Positions 1 through 6,098 are shown, numbered from the stretch's first letter. The stretch is DNA of 6,274 nt from Actinomycetota bacterium (GCA_009698295.1 WLQO01000068.1:1-6274); one strand, 5' to 3'. Program-made: numbers and translations. The notes: generated by a model not told the origin, from the letters alone.

Positions 1-1
1 A

Positions 2-364
2 ATTACTGGCGTTGCTTTAGGCACGGCAACAATTTCTGCCTATCAGCAGCCAGCTGGCAAATATGGGCAGTCAAATACTTTGCAAACTACTATCACGGTT
101 AAAGCGGCACCAGTTGTTAAACCAACGCCGACTCCAACGGCGAGCCCGACTCCAACACCAGCGCTCGTTCCAAAAGTCACCGCTACCTTGGCTAAGCGCG
201 TTCTCTCGATAAAAGTGTCTAATGCAGGAAGCGCTTCGGTCGTTGCGATGATTGATTCCAAAATCGTAAAAGTTGGACAGAATACGGTTACTGCTGGCAA
301 GCGCAAAGTAAGTGTATTTGTTGCTGGAAGATTAATTTATTCACACACATTTACGGTGAAATAA
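2..364 (+). CDS. C-terminal part of a secreted/surface protein: Ig-like domain end, Pro/Thr linker, small terminal domain (5' partial)
   Basis: The frame is open from base 2 to the TAA at 362-364, so the true start lies upstream of the window. The TTG at 80 is internal and not a convincing start. The first ~35 residues (ITGVALGTATISAYQQPAGKY, then QTTITVK) have the GTATI-S-A-x-Q-x-A-G pattern seen at the end of bacterial Ig-like repeats, where the last strands usually read like TFTV. Next comes a Pro/Thr linker (PTPTPTASPTPTP, bases 122-160), typical of extracellular proteins. A final ~65-residue stretch rich in Val, Ser and Thr follows, probably a beta-fold, with repeated Lys/Val strands ending HTFTVK. 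No LPXTG motif, terminal membrane helix or other anchor is visible. The protein is probably exported, but its signal peptide is outside the window. The function is unknown: adhesion, cell-surface binding or a carrier domain are all possible. It converges on the nickel permease with 1 bp between the stops. Confidence 0.75.
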   Translation: MTGVALGTATISAYQQPAGKYGQSNTLQTTITVKAAPVVKPTPTPTASPTPTPALVPKVTATLAKRVLSIKVSNAGSASVVAMIDSKIVKVGQNTVTAGKRKVSVFVAGRLIYSHTFTVK

Positions 365-365
365 A

Positions 366-1553
366 TTAATCGATCTTCCAACCATCTTTAATCGGACCTA
401 AATCAACTCCAGCTGCTGCGTGGTTACTCTCTTCACCACGTTGCATTTGGGCAGCATGAGCGGTGTTATGCCAGCGCTCTTCAATCTTTCCGTAGCGCCA
501 AAGAAGCAAGGCAGTGGTCCAAACAACTGCAAATGCGCCCACGATGAAGTACCCGGCGCTATTTAAGTTAAAGGCAAGGGCGTAATCCCAAAAACCACCA
601 GTTAGCTTGAGTTGGTTAGCAATTACTTGGCAGATTTCTAGGCCACCAACAAAGAGAGCAACTGCGACGGACAAACCAGTGATGATGATGTTGTAGTAAA
701 CCTTGCGAACAGGTTTGGAAAATGCCCAACCGTAAGCAAAGTTCATAAATGAACCATCGATTGTATCCAGCAAACTCATTCCGCCAGCAAAGAAAAGCGG
801 CAGAGAAATAATTGCCCACCAAGGAAGCCCAGCGATTACAGATGAACCGGCCAGAACTAGCAATCCAATTTCCGTCGCCGTATCAAAACCAAGTCCAAAG
901 AGAATACCGAGTGGATACATCTTCCAACTCTTATCAATTCGACGAGCAATTGGACCAAAGAAGCGCATTAACAATCCACGTGAATTTAAATGCTTTTCAA
1001 GTTCTTCTTCGTTATACAAACCTTTGCGCATCTTCATAAATACGCCGACTATAGAAACCAAGATTACTAAATTAAGAATTGCAATTAACATTAAGAATGT
1101 TCCCGAAATAGTCGTTCCAATAAGTCCGGTGTAATGGTGAAGCGATGAATTCTCATCTTTTAATTGCGATCCCAAAGCTTTAATTCCAAAATTTAGAAGT
1201 ATCGCTAAAGTTGCGACCACCGATGAATGACCGAGTGAGAAGAAGAATCCGACCGCCAGAGGACGTTGACCTTCTGACATCAATTTTCTAGTCGTGTTGT
1301 CAATCGCGCTAATGTGATCGGCATCGAAGGCATGGCGCATTCCTAAGGTGTATGCGAGCGCAGCTGTACCCCAACCAAATAAAGTCCCATCGGCGAGTTC
1401 GTAATTTCCACTGGTGGCTTGCCACATCAAGAGCGCGCCTGCGATATGCAAGAAGGCGATAAAGCCGAACATGGCAGCCATTCGGCGCCACTCATCGCGT
1501 GTTAGCCGCTCGCGCAGGGGAATGCGCGGTGCTTGCCTAACGATCGTATTCAT
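366..1553 (-). CDS. HoxN/HupN/NixA-family nickel/cobalt permease (NiCoT)
   Basis: A 395-residue inner-membrane transporter for Ni2+ and/or Co2+, within or slightly above the usual size of this family. Family signatures are present in order. RHAFDADHISAIDNTTR (residues 73-89) carries the HX4DH metal motif H74/D79/H80. FFFSLGHSSVV (103-113) follows, then LGFDTATEIG (221-230), then GGMSLLDTIDGSFMNFAYGW (257-276). About eight hydrophobic helices can be drawn (near 27-45, 60-88, 98-125, 145-172, 212-240, 246-275, 285-312, 326-352). A charged cytoplasmic loop lies at 173-211. The last ~40 residues form a hydrophilic tail with three histidines (H362, H366, H378). The ATG at 1553 is preceded by AGGAG (1562-1558) four bases upstream. 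A 7-1-7 palindrome at 1580-1594 suggests control by a Fur-family metalloregulator. Metal preference cannot be read from sequence. No nickel enzyme or cobalamin gene is in the window, so the metal's end use (nickel SOD, urease, hydrogenase or B12) is open. Confidence 0.95.
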   Translation of the reverse strand: MNTIVRQAPRIPLRERLTRDEWRRMAAMFGFIAFLHIAGALLMWQATSGNYELADGTLFGWGTAALAYTLGMRHAFDADHISAIDNTTRKLMSEGQRPLAVGFFFSLGHSSVVATLAILLNFGIKALGSQLKDENSSLHHYTGLIGTTISGTFLMLIAILNLVILVSIVGVFMKMRKGLYNEEELEKHLNSRGLLMRFFGPIARRIDKSWKMYPLGILFGLGFDTATEIGLLVLAGSSVIAGLPWWAIISLPLFFAGGMSLLDTIDGSFMNFAYGWAFSKPVRKVYYNIIITGLSVAVALFVGGLEICQVIANQLKLTGGFWDYALAFNLNSAGYFIVGAFAVVWTTALLLWRYGKIEERWHNTAHAAQMQRGEESNHAAAGVDLGPIKDGWKID

Positions 1554-1557
1554 TGGG

Positions 1558-1562
1558 CTCCT
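1558..1562 (-). promoter_or_regulatory. Ribosome binding site of the nickel/cobalt permease
   Basis: The minus strand reads AGGAG, then four bases (CCCA), then the ATG at 1553-1551. This supports that start over any internal Met. The spacing is a little short, but the match to the anti-Shine-Dalgarno sequence is good. Confidence 0.6.
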
Positions 1563-1579
1563 GAGGGGGTATTCCTAGA

Positions 1580-1594
1580 TGCGAATCATTCGCA
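1580..1594. promoter_or_regulatory. Candidate Fur-family operator (7-1-7 palindrome) upstream of the Ni/Co permease
   Basis: TGCGAATCATTCGCA is a perfect inverted repeat with 7-bp arms around one central base, 26 bp upstream of the permease ATG. Known Fur-family boxes share this layout: the Fur box TGATAATnATTATCA and the actinobacterial Zur box TGAAAATCATTTTCA. Here the outer TG/CA and the inner AATCATT core are kept, and only positions 3-4 of each arm differ. The position fits repression of the permease promoter when metal is plentiful. Which regulator (Nur, Zur, Fur or another) is inference. I could not place a convincing -10/-35 pair for the permease around it. Confidence 0.6.
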
Positions 1595-1694
1595 AGAAGC
1601 CAAGAATAACCGAGGCTAGTTGGACCTGTCCACGCGAAAATCCTTGCTCACGACTTACGAAATTGAGAGAGATTTCCGCGCTTTTCAGAGTATG

Positions 1695-1714
1695 TTCACC
1701 GTAATTCACCGTAA
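1695..1714. repeat. Perfect 10-bp tandem repeat upstream of the TPR gene
   Basis: The unit TTCACCGTAA occurs twice head to tail (1695-1704 and 1705-1714), 31 bp before the chosen TPR start. A period of 10 bp places both copies on the same face of the helix, as expected for two monomers of a DNA-binding protein. Direct duplication of a non-functional decamer is the alternative. Confidence 0.85.
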
Positions 1715-1735
1715 GCCGGCACGAGAAAATGACAC

Positions 1736-1741
1736 GGGGGT
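1736..1741 (+). promoter_or_regulatory. Probable ribosome binding site deciding the TPR gene start
   Basis: GGGGGT, one mismatch from GGAGGT, lies four bases before ATG 1746. Neither TTG 1620 nor ATG 1692 has a comparable site, which is the main reason for the shorter gene model. Confidence 0.4.
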
Positions 1742-1745
1742 ATCG

Positions 1746-2699
1746 ATGAGCGAAGATGATGGCCAAGACGAGCTCGTATCAGAGGAAATGCTCTGGGATC
1801 GAATACCGGAAGTACACGGTGCCGATCGCGCAAATACTTATTACGAACTCTCCGCCCGAATCTTTGCTCGCGGTCAATATGACGAAGCGTTAGCGCTCGC
1901 CGAAACCGCTCGCGACATCTTCTCTGAACTCGGTGCAACTGAATCTAGTGAAGGACTTGCCCAGGCTTACTCTGCAATTGGTTACAACTTAAATCAACTC
2001 AAGCGCATGGATGAAGCCGCTTCTGCAATGAGCAAAGCCGTGGAAATTTTGCGTGAAAGCAAATCTCCACTGTCGCTAGAACTTGCCTGCACATTAGGCG
2101 AGTGGTGGTATGCCTCAAAGAACTTTGAAAAAGTTGTCGAGATTATGGATGAATGTGCTCAAGAACATCTTGTCGACGGCAATCAAATTGGTGCAGCAAA
2201 TGATTTACATCTACTTGGTTGTGCTTATCGCGAATTGAAGAATTACGATTTAGCGATCTCAACTTTTAAAGAAGCACGTTTAATTTTCAAGACTGAGAAA
2301 GAAGTAATTCAAGTGGCGCGGTGCGATCAGAAAATTGCCTCTTGTTATGTAGAAATTGGTGATGGCGAGAAAGCGCTAGAAGCAGCGCGTAAAGCAATCG
2401 ATGTATTTGAAACTGGTCACGACCACCGCCGCGAGACTTTTGCCCTCTTTGAATATGGCAAAGCAGAAATCTTGATCGGCAAATTAGATGATGGTTTGGC
2501 AACACTTGATGGCGTATTACAAATCATCTCTGAAGATGAGCCTAAAGACTTCGAATTAATCGTCGATATTGAAACTCGCATGTCAACGGTCCTGCGCAAC
2601 CTTGGCCGAATGGATGAAGCGGACGAGATCGATCGTCGGCTAATTGCAGTGCGCGAAGCGATGGAAGATGTTCCTGCTCCAACCGACTTAGGTGACTAG
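1746..2699 (+). CDS. Tetratricopeptide-repeat protein, cytoplasmic, function unknown
   Basis: A 317-residue, strongly acidic protein with no signal peptide and no membrane segment. After an acidic N-terminus (MSEDDGQDELVSEEML) it is a run of helix pairs with TPR spacing. Clear units are YYELSARIFARGQYDEALALAETARDIF (about 32-59), AYSAIGYNLNQLKRMDEAASAMSKAVEIL (74-102), DLHLLGCAYRELKNYDLAISTFKEARLIF (153-181), CDQKIASCYVEIGDGEKALEAARKAIDVF (193-221), FEYGKAEILIGKLDDGLATLDGVLQI (235-260) and TVLRNLGRMDEADEIDRRLIAV (281-302). The array therefore covers nearly the whole chain with no catalytic or DNA-binding domain, so it probably acts as a protein-binding scaffold. Its partner cannot be inferred from the neighbours. 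I prefer ATG 1746 because GGGGGT (1736-1741, one mismatch to GGAGGT) precedes it by four bases; TTG 1620 and ATG 1692 are in-frame alternatives. It diverges from the permease, and its TAG overlaps the stop of the MFS gene. Confidence 0.85.
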   Translation: MSEDDGQDELVSEEMLWDRIPEVHGADRANTYYELSARIFARGQYDEALALAETARDIFSELGATESSEGLAQAYSAIGYNLNQLKRMDEAASAMSKAVEILRESKSPLSLELACTLGEWWYASKNFEKVVEIMDECAQEHLVDGNQIGAANDLHLLGCAYRELKNYDLAISTFKEARLIFKTEKEVIQVARCDQKIASCYVEIGDGEKALEAARKAIDVFETGHDHRRETFALFEYGKAEILIGKLDDGLATLDGVLQIISEDEPKDFELIVDIETRMSTVLRNLGRMDEADEIDRRLIAVREAMEDVPAPTDLGD

Positions 2700-3862
2700 T
2701 TCGCGCTTCTAATGTGCATGGCCGCCAAAGTAATTGCACCTGTAATCGCGCCAACTGCTGCGATGAGCAAAGGTATCTGAAGCGCTCCTTTGCTCCACGC
2801 CAATCCGCCCCAGATTCCAGCAGCTAATACCGCAAAACTCATGCACGCCTGATAAACACCTTGCGCATATCCGCGGTTGTTGGAATCGCTAACTTTTGCA
2901 ATCCAAGCCTTGCCAACTCCATCAGTAAGGGCAGGAAATATTCCGTAAATCGCTATCGCCAGAATCGCGACTTGATGGCTTTGGCTTGAACCAAGTAAAT
3001 AATAAGCGATAGCAAAAGCAGTTAGACCAAAGGCATAAACGATCTTGGGTGAAAGTTTGTCAGCTATCAAGCCACCAGGATAGGCAGCAATTACAGTAAC
3101 TACGCTAAATAACATATAAGAAAGTACAACTCCTTGGGTTGAAAATCCAATATCGTGCAAGCGAAGAAGCAGAAGTGCATCCGGGATATTAGTCAATTGA
3201 ATTAAAGTTAAAAGAATTATGGTGCGCTTAAGTGGTTTTGAAAGTGGCAATCGCTCAGCGCGCGCTACTTGAGGTACTTCTTTACTATTTTTTATGAAAC
3301 TATCTCGAACAAAGAGCGTCAAAATTGCAGAAATAACTGCCGGAATTAAAGCCCATGCCGCAACGGCCCGGACATTTCCGTTGAGAAGCGCCAATCCAAT
3401 TAGTGCAAGCCCTGGTCCAATAACTGCGCCGATATTGTCTCCAGTGCGGTGAAAGCCAAATGCTTTTCCAAAATCTTTGCTGTCAACCGAATCTGCAATA
3501 AGCGCATCGCGCGGTGCACTGCGCATACCTTTGCCAATTCGATCAGTAATTCTTCCGAAGAAAACAAGTGGCCAAGAAGTGGCAACAACGATGAAAGCTT
3601 TACCAACTCCGGCAAGTGAATAACCCGCCACAACAAATTTCTTTCTGCCCAATCTGTCGCTGGCACCGCCTGATAATAATTTTGTAAATCCTGCTGCTGC
3701 TTCGGCGCAACCTTCAATCAAACCAAGGGCAAGTGGCGCTGCGCCAATAACGCCGGTAAGCAGAATTGGAAGTAATGGAAAGAGCAGTTCGCTAGCAGCA
3801 TCTTGCGCTAAGGAAACAAGCGTGAGAATTATTAGATTGCGGGTTAGCCAACGTTTCATCAT
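2696..3862 (-). CDS. Major facilitator superfamily transporter, substrate unknown
   Basis: A 388-residue polytopic membrane protein with roughly eleven to twelve hydrophobic segments, a normal size for a 12-helix MFS permease. MFS motif A is present after helix 2 as GGASDRLGRKK (residues 65-75), and a weaker counterpart in the second half reads GGLIADKLSPK (263-273). Between them, GRITDRIGKGMRSAPRDALIADS (103-125) is a conserved block of an MFS subgroup whose members mostly have no assigned substrate. A charged central loop lies at about 186-213. The first helix region contains an Asp (D21). Efflux of a small organic molecule is a reasonable guess, but nothing in the sequence identifies it. 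The ATG at 3862 overlaps the stop of the upstream methyltransferase (ATGA), so the two are co-transcribed and probably translationally coupled; a second ATG follows directly, so the exact start may shift by one codon. The gene has no clear Shine-Dalgarno of its own. Confidence 0.9.
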   Translation of the reverse strand: MMKRWLTRNLIILTLVSLAQDAASELLFPLLPILLTGVIGAAPLALGLIEGCAEAAAGFTKLLSGGASDRLGRKKFVVAGYSLAGVGKAFIVVATSWPLVFFGRITDRIGKGMRSAPRDALIADSVDSKDFGKAFGFHRTGDNIGAVIGPGLALIGLALLNGNVRAVAAWALIPAVISAILTLFVRDSFIKNSKEVPQVARAERLPLSKPLKRTIILLTLIQLTNIPDALLLLRLHDIGFSTQGVVLSYMLFSVVTVIAAYPGGLIADKLSPKIVYAFGLTAFAIAYYLLGSSQSHQVAILAIAIYGIFPALTDGVGKAWIAKVSDSNNRGYAQGVYQACMSFAVLAAGIWGGLAWSKGALQIPLLIAAVGAITGAITLAAMHIRSAN

Positions 3863-4503
3863 TTTGGAAGGTGCTGCAGCGCCCAGTGGTACATCGCGAT
3901 TGCGCCGGCAGCGGATGCGTTCATAGAACGAGTCGACCCGTACTGTTGAATCGCATATAAAACTTCACAGGCCGCAATTCCTTCATCAGACATTCCTGCA
4001 CCTTCTTGCCCAAAGAGAAGGACGCAAGATTCAGGCAGTTGTGAGCCCTCAAGTTGCTTAGAAGATGGAACGTTATCTATTCCGATAATTGGTAAATCAT
4101 TTTCTTTACACCAACTAGCAAAATCGGCGATTGTTGGGTGATGTATCACTCTCAGGTATTTATCAGTAACCATAGCCCCGCGCTTATTCCAGTCGCGCTT
4201 TCCAACTATATGAACGGCAGAAACATTAAATGCATTTGCAGTGCGGACCACTGATCCGATATTTAAATCATGCTGCCAGTTTTCAATAGCGATATGTAAT
4301 TTATGTCGCTTGGTATCTAAATCCGCAACTATCGCCTCTACTGACCAATATCTGTAATGATCTAAAACATTTCGGCGATCACCATTTTCCAGCAGTTCTG
4401 GGTCAAATTGTGGTCCCGTTGGCCATGGTTTTTCGTGAGGCCCTACTCCGACAACTGGAAAAAATTCTCCTGGACCAATCGTGGCAGGTGTATTAATTTC
4501 CAT
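3859..4503 (-). CDS. SpoU/TrmH-family RNA 2'-O-ribose methyltransferase (actinobacterial type)
   Basis: A 214-residue SPOUT-class enzyme expected to move a methyl group from S-adenosylmethionine to a ribose 2'-OH in tRNA or rRNA. The three SpoU motifs are intact: motif 1 NIGSVVRTANAF (81-92) with the conserved Asn81 and Arg87; motif 2 VLLFGQEGAGMS (161-172) with Glu167; motif 3 YGSTRSMNASAAGAIAMYHW (188-207) with Asn195. Motifs 2 and 3 build the knotted SAM site. An ~75-residue N-terminal part (GVGPHEKPWP, DPELLENGDRRNVLDHYRYW) precedes the catalytic domain. I recognise it as typical of actinobacterial members, and it is the best lineage marker in the window. The RNA target cannot be predicted. 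The gene starts at ATG 4503, with at best a weak AGAG upstream, and is the first of a two-gene unit with the MFS transporter. A plausible promoter lies at 4548-4520. Confidence 0.92.
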   Translation of the reverse strand: MEINTPATIGPGEFFPVVGVGPHEKPWPTGPQFDPELLENGDRRNVLDHYRYWSVEAIVADLDTKRHKLHIAIENWQHDLNIGSVVRTANAFNVSAVHIVGKRDWNKRGAMVTDKYLRVIHHPTIADFASWCKENDLPIIGIDNVPSSKQLEGSQLPESCVLLFGQEGAGMSDEGIAACEVLYAIQQYGSTRSMNASAAGAIAMYHWALQHLPK

Positions 4504-4525
4504 ATGCGCACTCTAAACTTAATAA
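4497..4525 (+). promoter_or_regulatory. Weak candidate promoter of the membrane protein-dacB pair, overlapping the divergent one
   Basis: On the plus strand TTTCCA (4497-4502) and TAATAA (4520-4525) are 17 bp apart. The matches are weak (4/6 and 3/6). The proposed -10 occupies the same AT-rich bases as the -10 of the opposite promoter, so the two polymerases would compete. AAGGG (4541-4545) is a possible ribosome site for the gene at 4555. Confidence 0.22.
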
Positions 4526-4548
4526 GGGTTAAACGCTAGAAAGGGCAA
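4520..4548 (-). promoter_or_regulatory. Candidate promoter of the methyltransferase-MFS operon
   Basis: On the minus strand TTGCCC (4548-4543) and TTATTA (4525-4520) are separated by 17 bp, acceptable for a housekeeping sigma factor. Transcription would start near 4513, leaving a leader of only about ten bases. This is called by eye from consensus only. Confidence 0.4.
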
Positions 4549-4554
4549 AATACT

Positions 4555-4905
4555 ATGAAGGCAGCATTTCTAATCGCCTATATCGCACATATGTTGGCAA
4601 TTGCTGGAATCCTCGGATTGCTCTTACATCAATGGAACAAGAGCCCCCGCAAGCTTTCTCCCGGTGTACTGCATAGCGCTGCAACGGCGCTAATTGCTGG
4701 TCTTGTCATGGTGGGTTCTTTCACGGCAGCAAAACCTGATGAGACGCTAAATCATACGAAAATAGGGATAAAGCTTCTCGTGGTTCTCATAATTCTTGGC
4801 ATCAGTTATTTAAATTTGAAGAAGAGCGAACTCAAGAAGAACGTTTGGCTCTTGCTTCTTGGATTAACACTGCTCAATATCGTCATCGCGACTACCTGGC
4901 ACTAA
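4555..4905 (+). CDS. Small four-helix integral membrane protein, function unknown
   Basis: A 116-residue, very hydrophobic protein with four predicted membrane helices: about 4-24, 38-58, 68-87 and 95-113. The loops are short and basic (NKSPRKLS, LKKSELKKN). Helix 1 contains His12 and ends near His25, helix 2 starts at His40, His67 precedes helix 3, and His116 is the last residue. Small four-helix proteins with helix-associated histidines occur in several families (for example DUF2269/CopD/SirB-like proteins), but I do not recognise this one securely and do not assign it. The ATG at 4555 follows AAGGG by nine bases. The stop is only nine bases before the dacB ATG, so the two are almost certainly one transcript. 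A role at the membrane near peptidoglycan metabolism is inference from that pairing alone. Confidence 0.85.
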   Translation: MKAAFLIAYIAHMLAIAGILGLLLHQWNKSPRKLSPGVLHSAATALIAGLVMVGSFTAAKPDETLNHTKIGIKLLVVLIILGISYLNLKKSELKKNVWLLLLGLTLLNIVIATTWH

Positions 4906-4914
4906 CCAAAAGTG

Positions 4915-6093
4915 ATGAAACGGTTTTTGGGGTTTTACGCTGCCATTCTTTCAGCAAGTTTATTGGCGATTCCAAGCGCCTCTGCAATTGATCCCGCTTC
5001 TGCAGTAAATGTATTTGCAAAATTAGCCATTGCTCCCGAACTTCGAAATCCATCGGTCTCGCTAATTGATTTAAGTACCGGAAAAGTAGTCTTTGAATCC
5101 AACGGAGATTCACAACGCAAACCAGCATCGCTTATGAAATTGCTTTCAGCATCTGCCACCATTAAGTATTTGGATCCCGAGAAAGTCTTCGCTACTTCAA
5201 TTTCGTTAGGAACCGAAACTAATTCGATTGTTATTGATGGCGAGTTGGATCCGTGGATGTCTACTAATAGCGTGGTCGCCGAAAGGATGCACAGAACTTC
5301 CCTTTATGGCATTGCCTCAAAAGGCCTGCGAGCAGCCAAGAAAAAATCAGAAGGACCACTTAAGAAATTGCAGGTTTATTACAACGATATTTATTCTGGC
5401 GAGGTTGCAGCTATCAAGGCTTACTACAAAAAGTTAGGGGTAACTGCAACTTTTGTGAAAGTAAGCGATGCGAAAGCCAAATCAATTTCTGGAGATCAGA
5501 TTGTTTATTCAACTTCACCGACTGTGAATGAAATTATGATCTGGTTTCTGTTGTGGAGTGATAATGTGATTTCAGAACGCATGGCGCGAATTGCTGCTAA
5601 AGCTTCTGGTCATGAATTTAGCGATAAAGGCGTGGCAAAAATGTTCGATAAAGTACTCACTGAAATAGGTATTGACCCATCAAAAATAATCGTTAAAGAT
5701 GCCAGTGGCCTTTCGCGCGAAAATAAAGTAACGGCAAACCTTTTAGCCCAACTTCTATATAAATTTCACTCAGATCCAGCATATGCAAAGGTAATCGAAG
5801 GGCTACCTATCGGAGGAAAAACTGGGACCATGCGCAATCGCTTTGTTAAAACTGCTCCTAAAGCTATCGGTTTAGTTAAAGCGAAAACCGGAACACTTAC
5901 AGGAACGGTCAGCATGGCGGGCTATGCACAATCTGGCGATCGTGAATACGCATTCGTAATTATCGCGGATGAACTCAAAGGAACCAGAGCGGCAAGTGCG
6001 GTAGCGCGCAATTCATTGGATCGTTATCTTGCAAAGATAGCGGCACCGCTGCTGACGTTAAATGGTGAAACTGCAACTACATCGACTAATTAA
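4915..6093 (+). CDS. dacB: D-alanyl-D-alanine carboxypeptidase/endopeptidase, class C PBP (PBP4/DacB type)
   Basis: Exported serine peptidase of the S13 family that trims D-Ala from, or cuts cross-links in, peptidoglycan. Numbering here is for the version from GTG 4912 (393 residues); ATG 4915 gives 392 and is the likelier start. A signal peptide (basic MKR, hydrophobic core, cleavage after SASA at 22-25) is clear. The catalytic triads are present: SLMK (S73, K76), SDN (216-218) and KTG (325-327) in AKTGTLTGTVSMAGY. Two features are unusual. Only ~143 residues separate SxxK from SxN, against about 240-250 as I recall for E. coli PBP4 and Actinomadura R39, so most of the inserted domains seem reduced. 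A second KTG triplet (303-305, in GGKTGTMRNRF) sits where relatives usually have a GVDGTL..R-like stretch. No membrane anchor is seen. The gene follows the small membrane protein with no Shine-Dalgarno of its own, suggesting translational coupling. Confidence 0.9.
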   Translation: MKRFLGFYAAILSASLLAIPSASAIDPASAVNVFAKLAIAPELRNPSVSLIDLSTGKVVFESNGDSQRKPASLMKLLSASATIKYLDPEKVFATSISLGTETNSIVIDGELDPWMSTNSVVAERMHRTSLYGIASKGLRAAKKKSEGPLKKLQVYYNDIYSGEVAAIKAYYKKLGVTATFVKVSDAKAKSISGDQIVYSTSPTVNEIMIWFLLWSDNVISERMARIAAKASGHEFSDKGVAKMFDKVLTEIGIDPSKIIVKDASGLSRENKVTANLLAQLLYKFHSDPAYAKVIEGLPIGGKTGTMRNRFVKTAPKAIGLVKAKTGTLTGTVSMAGYAQSGDREYAFVIIADELKGTRAASAVARNSLDRYLAKIAAPLLTLNGETATTSTN

Positions 6094-6098
6094 AAACT

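Larger units (their letters stand above)
1554..1745. other. Divergent regulatory region between the Ni/Co permease and the TPR gene
   Basis: This is by far the longest noncoding stretch between complete genes here (192 bp). It holds the Fur-type palindrome (1580-1594), a small TGGACctGTCCA inverted repeat (1621-1632) and the 10-bp tandem repeat (1695-1714). The part from 1620 onward is open in frame with the TPR gene, so a longer TPR protein starting at TTG 1620 or ATG 1692 is formally possible. No promoter could be placed with confidence: a TTGAGA (1663-1668) and a TATGTT (1691-1696) are present, but 22 bp apart. Confidence 0.6.

Noticed and set aside
43..306. Minus-strand open frame opposite the surface-protein end
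   Set aside because: It is a shadow of the plus-strand gene. Its valine/glycine run is the reverse image of the Pro/Thr linker codons, and it has no independent start signal.
1620..1745. Longer TPR protein starting at TTG 1620 or ATG 1692
   Set aside because: The frame is open, but neither start has a ribosome site, and the extra residues lack TPR character. They also overlap a perfect tandem repeat. ATG 1746 with GGGGGT is preferred, though not proven.
1554..1745. Cobalamin or NiCo riboswitch upstream of the metal permease
   Set aside because: The leader of the permease is short, and I see no conserved B12-box or multi-stem core. The protein-type palindrome explains the region better.
2542..2754. 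Minus-strand frame across the TPR/MFS junction
   Set aside because: It overlaps two well-supported genes, and its translation resembles no protein.
5228..5437. Plus-strand frame inside dacB
   Set aside because: Out of frame with dacB, which has intact catalytic motifs; a shadow.
5815..5832. First KTG of the DacB homologue as the catalytic triad
   Set aside because: Its context (GGKTGTMRNRF) aligns with the non-catalytic stretch before the true motif. AKTGTLTG with the following AGY matches the catalytic pattern.
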